Shown here piece after piece: positions 43,051 to 52,030 of a stretch of 64,000 nt of DNA (the stretch's first letter is position 1; the number at the start of each line of letters is the position of its first letter). The position numbers were made by a program, and so were the translations under genes. Source of the stretch: Clostridia bacterium (GTDB taxonomy: Bacteria; Bacillota; Clostridia; Lachnospirales; Lachnospiraceae). Location of the stretch: contig CAJTAT010000001.1 in assembly GCA_910574475.1 (NCBI GenBank), positions 496,001 to 560,000 of the forward strand. Reading direction: 5' to 3'. Under the pieces are notes generated by a model. It worked only from the letters and a program-made list of their open reading frames with translations, did no database searches and was not told the DNA's origin.

Positions 43051-44043
43051 TCACCCCTCCTTTCCCATTTCTTTACGAAACGCAAGCTGAACACTGAAGA
43101 ATAGAATCATGATTGCAAACCCAGAGATCGTATAATCCCCCGGCATGATAGGCATTCCAAAGTAGGCGTCTTTCAGTCCCATGTAGAAATGATAGAACGG
43201 GTGAAAACCAATCCAGTCAAACTTTACTGCCGTATTCGCAGACAGGAACACAGGAGAAGCAGCAAAAACAGCAATCAGCAGATAGGCAAGCGTGAATTGT
43301 CGAAAGTCTTTTAGCAGCAGCGCACAGAGCAGGCCCGTCAAAGCCATTACCAGCGACAGGATGGCCGTCTGAATCAGGACAGCAGGCAGTACTGCTGTCC
43401 CCTCAGAAAGCCCCACGTTCACTAGTGTGAGCAGTACAGCGTAGCAGAGGTCGGAAAGAAGAAAAACTGCCAGCTTTGATATGACAAACAGATTTTTTTG
43501 AAAGGGAAGTGTGGCGTGGACACGAATCACTCCCATACTCTTTTCTTTGAATAGGACAGCGGCAATTCCCAAAAATCCCACAGCAGACAGTTCAAAAAAT
43601 AGCAATTCACACGTAATCTCCTTCCTTGCTTTTTGTTCCGGCGTATTAGTGCCAATCTGTTCTGGGATACGGCTGGGGGAGGGGTGCAGCAGGGATAAGG
43701 CGTAGTCCGCCCGGTGACGGTCAATCTGTTTTGTCGCTTCATAAAGTACTACTTGTACATCCCCAGAGCTGACGGAAAGCCCCACGCCCCCGGTATCCTC
43801 CAGAAGGGCCGCGTCCAGAGCTTCTCTGGTTGGGACACTCTGTACCAATGGAGAGACATTTATCTGTATTCCCTCTGGGTCATACAGGTAGACATTATAA
43901 ATCTCTTTCTCCATGAAGCGTACATACCCCAGGTTCACATAGGCTGTATAAAGGATCAAAAATCCTGTGGCCATAAGAAGGAATTTCCCTGATACCAACA
44001 TCCGACAATCTTTTTTGAATAATGTACAAAAATTTTTCCACAT
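43051..44043 (-). CDS. ABC-2 type transporter permease
   Basis: This is a 330-residue membrane protein with helices at the N-terminus (LMATGFLILYTAYV) and a cluster at the C-terminus. It overlaps the ATPase gene by one base and precedes the second permease by three. It belongs to the ABC-2 type by topology. The two permeases are of equal length, which fits a heterodimer. Confidence 0.82.
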   Translation of the reverse strand: MWKNFCTLFKKDCRMLVSGKFLLMATGFLILYTAYVNLGYVRFMEKEIYNVYLYDPEGIQINVSPLVQSVPTREALDAALLEDTGGVGLSVSSGDVQVVLYEATKQIDRHRADYALSLLHPSPSRIPEQIGTNTPEQKARKEITCELLFFELSAVGFLGIAAVLFKEKSMGVIRVHATLPFQKNLFVISKLAVFLLSDLCYAVLLTLVNVGLSEGTAVLPAVLIQTAILSLVMALTGLLCALLLKDFRQFTLAYLLIAVFAASPVFLSANTAVKFDWIGFHPFYHFYMGLKDAYFGMPIMPGDYTISGFAIMILFFSVQLAFRKEMGKEG

Positions 44044-44891
44044 CAGTTTAGCCCCCTCCCTGTGTACTGGATAAATACATCTTCCAGGGTTGGCTCCTGG
44101 GAGTGGATACTGATAATCTCATCATGCTCAAAAGGGAGCCCCCCATCCAGAGCTCTAGTCTCAATGGTCTTCGTCTCCCGCTGTCCCTGGTACAAATATT
44201 CAATCGCCACCTGATGATTACTGTTTTCTTCTTTCAGATGTTTGGGCGTGTCCAAGGCTACGAGGCTCCCGTTGGATATAAAGGCCACACGGTCACACAA
44301 GAGATCCGCATCCATCATGTTGTGGGTAGTCACAAAAACCGTTGTTCCCTTTTTCCGCTCTTGTTCTATAATATTTCGAAACAGCACCGCCCCTGAAGGA
44401 TCAAGACCGCTGGTAGGTTCGTCCAAAAATAGAAGCTTAGGACTGTTAAGCAGTGCCCGAGCCATACTCACCCTCTGACGCATCCCTTTGGAGTAGGAAG
44501 AAACCGGTTTTCTTAAAAAGTCTGTCTTAAATTCCAACAGCTCTAACAGCTCTTCCACATCCCGCCGTTGTTCCCTGGGATAGAAGGAAGAAAAATAGTT
44601 CAGATTATCCACAGCACTCAAATTCGCGTACAGGTAGGGAAACTCAAACAAAACACCGATTTTCGCCAAAAATTCCCGGCTATGGGCCACAGAGATATCC
44701 TGTCCAAACAAAGATACTTCCCCACTGTGTCCTTTCAGGATCCCAGTCAATATCTTCTGTGTCGTGGATTTCCCAGATCCGTTAGGCCCCAGGAAACCAA
44801 AAATCTCGCCCTCCTCTACAGTGAAATCCAGGCCGTGAAGAGCCCGTTTGTCCTTGCTGTAAGAGAACGTCAGATTTTTAACTTTGATCAC
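44043..44891 (-). CDS. ABC transporter ATP-binding protein
   Basis: This 282-residue ATPase has Walker A GPNGSGKST, a Q-loop, signature YSKGMRQRVSMARAL and Walker B LLFLDEPTSGLD, matching the CcmA/BcrA class that pairs with ABC-2 permeases. The start is GTG 44891 overlapping the stop of the 50-residue gene (GTGA). Exporter of an antimicrobial is likely; the substrate is unknown. Confidence 0.92.
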   Translation of the reverse strand: MIKVKNLTFSYSKDKRALHGLDFTVEEGEIFGFLGPNGSGKSTTQKILTGILKGHSGEVSLFGQDISVAHSREFLAKIGVLFEFPYLYANLSAVDNLNYFSSFYPREQRRDVEELLELLEFKTDFLRKPVSSYSKGMRQRVSMARALLNSPKLLFLDEPTSGLDPSGAVLFRNIIEQERKKGTTVFVTTHNMMDADLLCDRVAFISNGSLVALDTPKHLKEENSNHQVAIEYLYQGQRETKTIETRALDGGLPFEHDEIISIHSQEPTLEDVFIQYTGRGLN

Positions 44892-45040
44892 TCGTCGTCA
44901 CCCCACTTTCTTGTCCAGTTCTTCTTCTTCTGCTGTTGACGGTGATTCCACCATTTCATAAACTTGATTTTGAATGGGATAGATACGATTACTACTGCCC
45001 CAATCGCCAGCCACCAGTACCATTCTATACCTAAAAACAT
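44888..45040 (-). CDS. 50-residue membrane peptide in a TCS-ABC operon
   Basis: A short frame from ATG 45040 to TGA 44888-44890 encodes MFLGIEWYWWLAIGAVVIV and a basic, Gln/Lys-rich tail ending KWGDDE. It has a clear AAGGAGGG ribosome site 8 bases before the start and couples to the ATPase start by a 4-base overlap. One helix with a charged tail suggests an inner-membrane accessory subunit of the transporter or sensor. It is too short for usual gene finders. Confidence 0.75.
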   Translation of the reverse strand: MFLGIEWYWWLAIGAVVIVSIPFKIKFMKWWNHRQQQKKKNWTRKWGDDE

Positions 45041-45125
45041 AAAAAACCCTCCTTCATTTATGATAAGGAGAGTTTAGATAGTCGCGGTGAAATTGACGTG
45101 AGACCTCTGTGAAATACGTGTGAAA

Positions 45126-46196
45126 TTATTCTGTAACAGGAATGGAAAAATAGAAGCGCACTCCATCCTCCAAATTTTCCACTCCATAAGGTAGATCTTG
45201 CATAGACAGGATTTGTGCCACAATGGACAATCCAAGCCCGGATCCGCTATAAGATGCACTTTTTTCCCGGTAAAATTTTGTCCAGATCTTGGGGACATCG
45301 TCCTTTGAAATGGTTCTTCCCTGATTGAACACATAAAAGTTCAGTAAACCACTGCTGACAGTTAGCTTCAACTGAAGGATACCCCCAGGGCGCACATTTT
45401 TCTTAGCGTTGACAAGCAGATTGGTTAAAACCTGTTCCATACGCCGCTGATCTGTGTATACAAATATCTTTTGTTCCGGCAATTCATATTGCAACTTAAA
45501 TTCTTTATCTGGAGCGTCCACTAACAGTCGCCCGGCCACTGTCTCCACCAGTTCCAAGAAGTCAAAGCGGGTGAGCATGAGCTGAGATGCCCCTGTTTCC
45601 AGTGCAGACAAATCCAGAAGTGTCACAATCAGATTATTCATGCGCTCAACTTCGGAAACAATGACTTGTGCATATTTTTGCTTTTTCTTCTCGTCCGTTT
45701 CATCCTGGAAGCCCTCAGCGTAGGCCCGTATAATGCCCAGGGGCGTTTTCATTTCGTGGGATAAATGATCCACCAGTTCTTTTCGCTCATCCAGCAGGAT
45801 CCGTTCCTTTTCCACATCCTCTTCAAGCCGTATATTTGCCTCCTCCAGGCTGGAAAGGGCGCCCTGCAAATTTTGGGCCATAATGTTCAGGCTGGCGGAA
45901 AGTTCCCCAAATTCATCTGTGGAAAAGATACTACAGGGAGCTGAAAAATCCAGTGACGCCATCCGTTTTGCTGTGGCATTCAGCTCTGAGATAGGATTTG
46001 AAATAAAACGTCCCATGAAATAGTCAAGCAGCAAAACGATCAGAAGAACAAAGCCGAACCAAATGAAAAAGGAAACATCCTCCTTAACAGGCAAACGGGT
46101 AGAAAGGACATAGGATAAAATCAGTGCGATACCTGCCAGCTTTGAGAGCATTAAAATCCTTTTTCGAACTGTGCGGAGTGAAAATGTATCTTTCAT
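45126..46196 (-). CDS. sensor histidine kinase
   Basis: This 356-residue kinase has two membrane helices (about 20-35 and 43-62) with almost no outside loop, a HAMP domain, the H-box HLSHEMKTPLG, and a HATPase with SGSGLGLSIV. Very short sensors without an outside domain often respond through a partner transporter. It is coupled to the response regulator gene by a 4-base overlap. Confidence 0.92.
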   Translation of the reverse strand: MKDTFSLRTVRKRILMLSKLAGIALILSYVLSTRLPVKEDVSFFIWFGFVLLIVLLLDYFMGRFISNPISELNATAKRMASLDFSAPCSIFSTDEFGELSASLNIMAQNLQGALSSLEEANIRLEEDVEKERILLDERKELVDHLSHEMKTPLGIIRAYAEGFQDETDEKKKQKYAQVIVSEVERMNNLIVTLLDLSALETGASQLMLTRFDFLELVETVAGRLLVDAPDKEFKLQYELPEQKIFVYTDQRRMEQVLTNLLVNAKKNVRPGGILQLKLTVSSGLLNFYVFNQGRTISKDDVPKIWTKFYREKSASYSGSGLGLSIVAQILSMQDLPYGVENLEDGVRFYFSIPVTE

Positions 46197-46861
46197 ACCC
46201 TTACCTCAAGTTTGTAGCCGGAGCGGATCAAGGTGACGATGTGCCTGCCCTCGTCCCTCAGCTTTTGCCGTAAAGTCTTGATATGCGTGTCCACAGTGCG
46301 GGTCGTCCCTTCAAAGTCGTAGCCCCAAACACGGTTTAAAAGCTGCTCCCGGCTGAAAACCTGCCCTGGGTTCGCCATGAAAAAAAGCAGCAATTCATAT
46401 TCCTTGTGGGTTAGTATGACTTCTTGTCCGTCAAGATAAACCTTGTGAGAATTCGGATGAAGCATGATTTTCCCGACACTGATAGTTTCAACAGGCACTA
46501 CAGTAGAGCGACGCAGAAGTGCGTTCGTTTTTGCAAGCAGCACCTTTGGACTGAAAGGCTTTGTCATATAGTCGTCAGCTCCGTACTCATAGCCCTTCAG
46601 TTTATCCTCTTCTTCGCTTTTGGCTGTCAGCATAATAATGGGCATATTACTCATTTCCCGCGCCACTTTGCAGACAGAAAGTCCATCCAAATGAGGCATC
46701 ATAATATCCAGAATCATCAGATCCATTGAGCTGCTTTTCAGAACGACCAGAGCGTCTATGCCATCATCAGCAGTAAAGCAAGTGTGCCCGCCTTTACGCA
46801 TATATTCCACAATAATGTCCTGCATAGCCTTCTCATCTTCAACAATCAAAATGTTTGCCAT
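46193..46861 (-). CDS. OmpR-family response regulator
   Basis: This is a 222-residue regulator. The receiver domain has the phosphorylated Asp in LMILDIMMPHLDG, and the winged-helix DNA-binding domain covers about 125-220. It is the first gene of the TCS-ABC operon and probably controls it. A ribosome site AGGAGGC precedes ATG 46861. Confidence 0.94.
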   Translation of the reverse strand: MANILIVEDEKAMQDIIVEYMRKGGHTCFTADDGIDALVVLKSSSMDLMILDIMMPHLDGLSVCKVAREMSNMPIIMLTAKSEEEDKLKGYEYGADDYMTKPFSPKVLLAKTNALLRRSTVVPVETISVGKIMLHPNSHKVYLDGQEVILTHKEYELLLFFMANPGQVFSREQLLNRVWGYDFEGTTRTVDTHIKTLRQKLRDEGRHIVTLIRSGYKLEVRV

Positions 46862-46901
46862 AGTGCCTCCTAGCTGCTGTTCGCATCAATTGCAGTCAAA
46901 A

Positions 46902-47384
46902 TTACAAATCCAGCTTCATGTATATAGATGTACTCATTGGGCTATCATTATATCGTTCTATTCTGTAAAATCCAAATTTGTTGTACATAAGAATTGCTTT
47001 CTTCAAAAAAGGGAGCGTATCTAACAATATGTAAGAATACCCGATTTCCCTGGCATCCATGATTATTTTTTGAACCAGTTGTTCTCCTATCTTTTTCCCT
47101 CTGAACTGTGGTCTTACATAAAGGCGTTTCATTTCACAATTTTGTTCATTCAGTTTCTTTAGTCCGATGCAGCCTGCCACTTCTCCATCGCAGTAAGCTA
47201 AATACAATCTTCCCCAGGGGAGGCCATATTTCTTTTCCAAATGATTGATTTCTTCATCATAGTTCTGAATATCAAGATATTCCTGAATTGAGTCGTCATT
47301 GTCTATTAACATTTTTGTATATTCTGAAAATAGTGAGCCTATTTCTTGTGGATTTTGATAGGCTAATAACAATTCTGTCTTCAT
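46902..47384 (-). CDS. GNAT-family N-acetyltransferase
   Basis: This is a 160-residue acetyltransferase. RLYVRPQFRGKKIGEQLVQ carries the acetyl-CoA loop, and MYNKFGFYRIERY the C-terminal part. AAAGGAG precedes ATG 47384. It lies 40 bp upstream of the response regulator gene but in the same direction. The substrate is unknown. Confidence 0.9.
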   Translation of the reverse strand: MKTELLLAYQNPQEIGSLFSEYTKMLIDNDDSIQEYLDIQNYDEEINHLEKKYGLPWGRLYLAYCDGEVAGCIGLKKLNEQNCEMKRLYVRPQFRGKKIGEQLVQKIIMDAREIGYSYILLDTLPFLKKAILMYNKFGFYRIERYNDSPMSTSIYMKLDL

Positions 47385-47493
47385 CGTTTCTCCTTTAGCA
47401 TCAAATTATTTTGTCTTTATCTACACTTTTCAAGAGAGGGTAAAACTATTTTACACTACAATACCACAAATAGCACTTCAATTATAACTTTTT

Positions 47494-47700
47494 TTATATA
47501 CTCTTCTTTTGTCTCATTTTTGCAACCAGACAAAGTTCATTTGTATAGTAGACTGGATGTGCATATTTTGATACAAAATTAAAGTATTTGTCAGCTAAAA
47601 CTAATAGCCCTTTACGATTATAAAAAATACGCATAAAAATAAAAGAAGGTACGATCCCTTTTTTCAGATTTCTCAAAGAGAAACCATCCAAAAAGTTCAT
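47494..47700 (-). CDS. small open reading frame, doubtful
   Basis: A 68-residue frame with basic, aromatic composition and no family match. The start signal is weak (AAGGTAT). It lies in AT-rich DNA next to a mutM remnant and may be a fragment. The surrounding stretch 47385-47821 otherwise holds nothing recognisable. Confidence 0.3.
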   Translation of the reverse strand: MNFLDGFSLRNLKKGIVPSFIFMRIFYNRKGLLVLADKYFNFVSKYAHPVYYTNELCLVAKMRQKKSI

Positions 47701-47821
47701 ATACCTTGTACTTTCATTATATATTAAATATATATTTATTATACCAAAAAGTTTTTATTTAACAAGTGACAAAAGTAACAAAGTTAATGTATTTATTTTT
47801 AAAAGTTTCTAATGCTAATCA

Positions 47822-48249
47822 TTACATTACTGTGTAGAGATTAGATGATATATTTTTGCTGTCCTTCCTATTACCTCTGAATATTTCATCTGAGTAGATA
47901 TTCCCAATGCCTGCAATCACACTTTGGTTTATCAGACATTCCTTGACCATCTTTTTCCGCTTTCCAAAATGATGTTGCAGATAGACACCCGTCAGACCAT
48001 GATCAAAAGGCTCCAGACCCAGCTTATCTATACCGCTGTATGTATCGCTTTCTCCCTTTCGTAGCAACCAGAACTGTCCAAAACGGCGGACATCGGAAAA
48101 CCGCAACTCGTCCCCACTGCTCAAATGGAAAACAATGTGGGATGGCTGATTACTTCCGGGCGGCTCACTGTTACCGCTGTAATCGTTATGCCTTTCACTT
48201 GGGGCTCCAATACCTGTCTGATTGTTTCAACCTCCGGCAGTTCAGGCAT
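47822..48249 (-). pseudogene. mutM: formamidopyrimidine-DNA glycosylase (mutM) remnant
   Basis: From ATG 48249 the frame begins MPELPEVETIRQVLEP, the canonical Fpg N-terminus with catalytic Pro1, and runs to a stop at 48121. A second frame (48140 downwards) supplies FHLSSGDELRFSDVRRFGQF and LINQSVIAGIGNIYSDEI, then ends 47822. About 60 residues between HPT and FHLSS and the C-terminal zinc finger are missing. The gene cannot code a working glycosylase. This is decay by deletion or an assembly fault. Confidence 0.85.
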
Positions 48250-48660
48250 GGCGTCTACCACCCTTTCTGGAAGATTTTTTGATCTCACTGTAATAAAAAA
48301 ATTCACTATGATGGGTGGTGCGTCAAAGGAACGTCTCATGCTGTCATCATTGGTCACATAATCCAGCCCAATTTCGGCTACCATTTATTCCAACGGACTT
48401 TGTTTTCGACAGTTGCTTTTACCTGTGAAGGCACTTCCGCGGTTACGGCGAGAAGCATATTTTCAACTAATGCCCACGTTGCGCCGTAATCCATCAGCCC
48501 ATAACCGTTCTTATCTTCGGTCATCGGATACTTCTGCCTGAAGAATGGCAGAAGTACGCTGGCAGATTCCTCGATCATACTGCCGCTGGTGATTGGAGAA
48601 CGGTGCTTTCAGACCGGCGTCTCATATCCGCTCCAATACCTCTCTTGGGATGTCAAAGTA
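48250..48660 (-). pseudogene. scraps of mobile-element-type genes
   Basis: Two short overlapping frames precede mutM. One (48378-48578) starts MIEESASVLLPFFRQKYPMTE, the other (48250-48384) starts MVAEIGLDYVTNDDSMRRSF. Upstream, 48620-48660 encodes YFDIPREVLERI before a stop. They look like pieces of proteins common on integrative elements, but no family was fixed. None has a full-length protein. Confidence 0.4.
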
Positions 48661-48668
48661 ATTTGAAC

Positions 48669-48696
48669 AAAAAACCGCCCCCTATTCGGAGGCGGT
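48669..48696 (-). terminator. intrinsic terminator of the LytTR operon
   Basis: ACCGCC (48674-48679) and GGCGGT (48691-48696) form a GC-rich stem followed by six or seven T on the minus strand. It lies 35 bases after the stop of the Cys-rich gene. Confidence 0.85.
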
Positions 48697-48730
48697 AAGA
48701 TGTGTTTTCATAATTCATGCCTGAACTACT

Positions 48731-49738
48731 TCAGATTATTGCTCCACCGCCCCAAACCTGTGCCCGGGTAATGGCAAGAACGGTTTCTGTAGGAATACCC
48801 GAAATCTCATCTCCAAAAATTGCTTGCAACTTTCCACCGCTCATCATTTCAGCAAGCCAGGCTTTTGCAGAAGCGGCAGAAAGCAGCTTGGAATTTTGCA
48901 TATGTCTGTTAATTTGATTCTCCACGATCAGCTCCATTAATTCAGCATGACGGACCCTTCGCAATTCCCACCAGCTTGGTTCATCGTCGGAACCGCTCCG
49001 GGAGTAGGTAATCTCGCCTCCGCAGCTGGAGGCACAGGCGTTGCAGATATTGCCATCCTTGCCAATGGCAACACACTGGGACATATCAAATGTACATCCG
49101 GGTATCATGGCCTCGTTCCGCGCCACGTCAAAGGCAAACCAGGTGTCAATCTTGTCATAAATCTCCTGGGCATAGGCCGGGTCTTGCTCCATACGTTCCT
49201 GTACTTTGGGGTGAATGACCACGGCTTTGCTCCCCGGGGGAACGTTGCCCAGCGCGTGAATTTCTTTGGGAGCGATAAATCTGCCGTCTATGGAACCATA
49301 GAAAGGATTTTCCCCAGTAGGCTGCCAGTTTTCCAGTGTTTCTTTCGCCTTGTCTCCATCCTGGTACAACAGATAATGCGGATAATCGTTCCTCGTTTTC
49401 CAATAGCTGCTGCTGGCGTCAAAGACATGGTAGTGGATATTAGGGTATTTGGCTTTCAGCATGGTTTCCAAAGAAGCTGCCTTTGTTGCTTCTACACCTC
49501 CGGTCTGAATCTGTCCGGCAGTCTGCACTGCCAAATCCGTCATCGGTCTAGTATATAGAGCCGCTATGCCTGAGATACCGCTCATACTTGTTGCCAGCGG
49601 AGCAGTCCTGCCTGTTCTGGCCTGTGCGACCATGTTAAGAAAACTGCTGCTCTGGGTCATTGGCTCCTGGAGCATGCCATTGTTGGGGATAATCCCCCCA
49701 AGTCTGGATAAATAGTTGCTGTTGATGGTGTTATTCAT
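48731..49738 (-). CDS. Cys-rich protein of unknown function in a LytTR two-component operon
   Basis: This 335-residue protein has no signal peptide. The N-terminal 95 residues are Gly/Ser/Thr/Ala-rich. A middle domain has HYHVFDASSSYWKTRNDYPH and DTWFAFDVARNEAMIPGC, followed by a cluster of five Cys (GCTFDMSQC, then NICNACASSCGGE), which could bind a metal. No known family was recognised. The ATG overlaps the kinase stop (ATGA). It is the last gene before the terminator and might be the output or a regulator of the system. Confidence 0.72.
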   Translation of the reverse strand: MNNTINSNYLSRLGGIIPNNGMLQEPMTQSSSFLNMVAQARTGRTAPLATSMSGISGIAALYTRPMTDLAVQTAGQIQTGGVEATKAASLETMLKAKYPNIHYHVFDASSSYWKTRNDYPHYLLYQDGDKAKETLENWQPTGENPFYGSIDGRFIAPKEIHALGNVPPGSKAVVIHPKVQERMEQDPAYAQEIYDKIDTWFAFDVARNEAMIPGCTFDMSQCVAIGKDGNICNACASSCGGEITYSRSGSDDEPSWWELRRVRHAELMELIVENQINRHMQNSKLLSAASAKAWLAEMMSGGKLQAIFGDEISGIPTETVLAITRAQVWGGGAII

Positions 49739-51117
49739 AAGTTGCTCCTCCCTTGCAATAAAACTGTTGCGGAAAATTCCTCCTGCTTTATCTTTAGCTC
49801 CAATTCTCCCATATACTTCTCCGCCTCCCGGCGCACGCTGGACAGGCCGATTCCGTGCATGGAAGTATCTTCCTTTTTAGTTGTGACAGGTAAACCATCC
49901 TGTCCGAATATCACCTCATCCATGAAAGAGTTTTTGACCTCAATCAGAAAGAAGCGCCCTTTTCTCTTACTTATTAGTATGATAAATCGCTCTCTCTCCT
50001 TGACCTTCTCGCAAGCCTCAATTGCATTTTGCAGTAAGTTTTGAAGGATGATACCTACATCAAATGCGTCATATCCCCCTGATACCGGATAATAGAAGTC
50101 CGACTGAAAACGGATACCCAAATCAAGGCTCCTCTGACGTACATCGTTGATGATTACATCTGTAATGGGGTTTCCAGTCTGGAGTGTCCACTCAAAGTCG
50201 CTTATTCTCTCGTCCATCTGTGTGATATAACCCTCCAGGCTGGCATACTCTCCCCTTTGGGCTAATCCCTTTATATTGGTTAAATGGCCCCGCATTTCAT
50301 GTTTCAGTTGTCGTATAAGTGTATAGAACCGTTCAGTCTCATGAATACGTGCCCGGATTGCCTGCATCTGCTGATACTCAACATAGTGGGTAGCCTGTTC
50401 CTCTCGCAGTTCTGCCATTCCCTGCTGAAAGGCAATAGTCAGGTAGGCCCCCGCATAGAATAACAGGGCCAGTAGCGGTACTACTGCCAAAAACACTGGA
50501 TGTCGCTCATAGAGCTGGAATAGAACGCCGTCCTTGAACTCAACTATCAGCCGGGAGATCACTTGGCCGAACAAAATTCCTGCCGTTGGTACTAAACTGA
50601 TATAGCACAGCTCTCGGCAGTTAAGCGGTATCCGATGTTTCCTTAGCTGCCACTGAAGGATATACAACATGACGGCAAGCAGAGTGACGTGGGATATCAG
50701 GAACATCGTGACCTGAATGGCGGCGCGAAGCAGAATGGCTTCCGGCGATTCGATGTAAAAGTTCAATGACTGCTCCAGAAGGAAAGCCAGGCTTTGTACC
50801 ATCAGGCCGCTGGAAATTCTGGCATTAAAGTAAAGCAGAGTCAGAAGAAAAACAAGAGATTTTTCCAGGCCAATCCACTTAGATACTGCCAGCAGCATCA
50901 CCGTCAAAAGCAGTCCGAGGGAACCTTGTGGAAGTGCCGCCTGGCTGCAAACCATTTCAAAGAGGAGGTAAACAGAAAAGACAATAAATCGCTTACGCCA
51001 CTTCTGGCCATGGGTAGTCATAAAGGGAAGGAAAAAGGCGGTGAGTAAAGCTGCATATATTAACTCTACTCCAATCATAAACGCCTCGTTAAAAATCAGA
51101 AATCCTGTATCACTCAT
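49735..51117 (-). CDS. AgrC-like GHKL sensor histidine kinase
   Basis: This 460-residue kinase has six or so N-terminal membrane helices (to about residue 225), a coiled linker, H-box LKHEMRGHLTNIKG and a GHKL ATPase with LQNLLQNAIEACEK and HGIGLSSVRR. It belongs to the AgrC/ComD group that senses peptide pheromones. No AgrB/AgrD-like genes are next to it. It overlaps the response regulator gene by 4 bases. Confidence 0.9.
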   Translation of the reverse strand: MSDTGFLIFNEAFMIGVELIYAALLTAFFLPFMTTHGQKWRKRFIVFSVYLLFEMVCSQAALPQGSLGLLLTVMLLAVSKWIGLEKSLVFLLTLLYFNARISSGLMVQSLAFLLEQSLNFYIESPEAILLRAAIQVTMFLISHVTLLAVMLYILQWQLRKHRIPLNCRELCYISLVPTAGILFGQVISRLIVEFKDGVLFQLYERHPVFLAVVPLLALLFYAGAYLTIAFQQGMAELREEQATHYVEYQQMQAIRARIHETERFYTLIRQLKHEMRGHLTNIKGLAQRGEYASLEGYITQMDERISDFEWTLQTGNPITDVIINDVRQRSLDLGIRFQSDFYYPVSGGYDAFDVGIILQNLLQNAIEACEKVKERERFIILISKRKGRFFLIEVKNSFMDEVIFGQDGLPVTTKKEDTSMHGIGLSSVRREAEKYMGELELKIKQEEFSATVLLQGRSNL

Positions 51118-51833
51118 AGGCCAGCTCCCTTTTTCAGGAACCTGAGATATGCCTTTACAAAGTCTTGGTACTTATACTTTGAGATCAAAATCTTTTCTCC
51201 ATTAGTCAGCATCACTTCTGTTTTGCTATACCCTTCCACATAAGAAAGGTTGACCAGGTACCCTTTGTGGATGCGAAAAAACTGTTTTTGCAATTCCAAC
51301 TCCAAATCCCTAATTTTAGCATAGTAGGCAAATTCCCCGTCTTTCAAATGCAGCACGACCTTGTGATCGCTGCTCTCGATGTAATAGATGCTGTCCACTG
51401 GTATGGTCTTGTTGATACTGGCAGATTGGAGCGTGAGCACACGAACTGTCTTTTCTCTGGCAGCTTCTATTTGCGCAATCGCACGGGTAAAAACCTGAGC
51501 AAATTTTTTCTCGTCCACTGGCTTCAGCAAGTATTGGAACGCACCCACATCAAAGGCGTCAAACACATATCGTTCATAGCCAGTCACGAAGATAATGATA
51601 GGCTGTGTTCCTGAAATCCGTTCCCTGAGCTTCTGGGCCAGAGTCATCCCGTCCAGACTGGAGGAGGACAGCTCTATATCCAAAAAGAGCAGATCAATTT
51701 CCCTATGGTCTGCCAGGCAGTCGCCTGCAGAAGTGTACTCCACGATCTCACAGGGGTAGGACTGTGCCCTGATCAGGGTTGAGAGATAGGAGCGGGTGTT
51801 TGCTTCGTCGTCACAAATAGCTGTTCTTATCAT
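51114..51833 (-). CDS. LytTR-family response regulator
   Basis: This 239-residue regulator has a receiver domain with the phosphorylated Asp in DLLFLDIELSSS and a C-terminal LytTR DNA-binding domain (about 140-235, ending FVKAYLRFLKK). Direct repeats upstream at 21-bp spacing match LytTR-binding sites. It is the first gene of the operon. Confidence 0.92.
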   Translation of the reverse strand: MIRTAICDDEANTRSYLSTLIRAQSYPCEIVEYTSAGDCLADHREIDLLFLDIELSSSSLDGMTLAQKLRERISGTQPIIIFVTGYERYVFDAFDVGAFQYLLKPVDEKKFAQVFTRAIAQIEAAREKTVRVLTLQSASINKTIPVDSIYYIESSDHKVVLHLKDGEFAYYAKIRDLELELQKQFFRIHKGYLVNLSYVEGYSKTEVMLTNGEKILISKYKYQDFVKAYLRFLKKGAGL

Positions 51834-51897
51834 GTTGAGATTCCTCTATGTTTTTCAATCGTTCAAAAGGGCCCTGGGATAAAGCCGATTAACGTAT

Positions 51898-51927
51898 CTG
51901 GACAGTTTGACAGCGCAACTGGATAGT
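51898..51927 (-). promoter_or_regulatory. LytTR-type direct repeats
   Basis: CTGGACAGT (51898-51906) and CTGGATAGT (51919-51927) are direct repeats with start-to-start spacing of 21 bp, the spacing known for AgrA/LytTR binding sites. They lie 65 bp before the LytTR gene, suggesting autoregulation. Confidence 0.5.
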
Positions 51928-52030
51928 GTTCAGGCTTTTTTAATAATATAGTCTTGAAATTCTATCAGAAATGATAGATAATTTTATCGAGCAGCTTGAA
52001 AATTTTCGCCTACTTGATGGAGGTTCCGAA

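Noticed and set aside
51971..52030. N-terminal extension of the PEBP gene
   Set aside because: A good ribosome site (GGAGG) lies just before the internal ATG 52031, giving the family's usual length.
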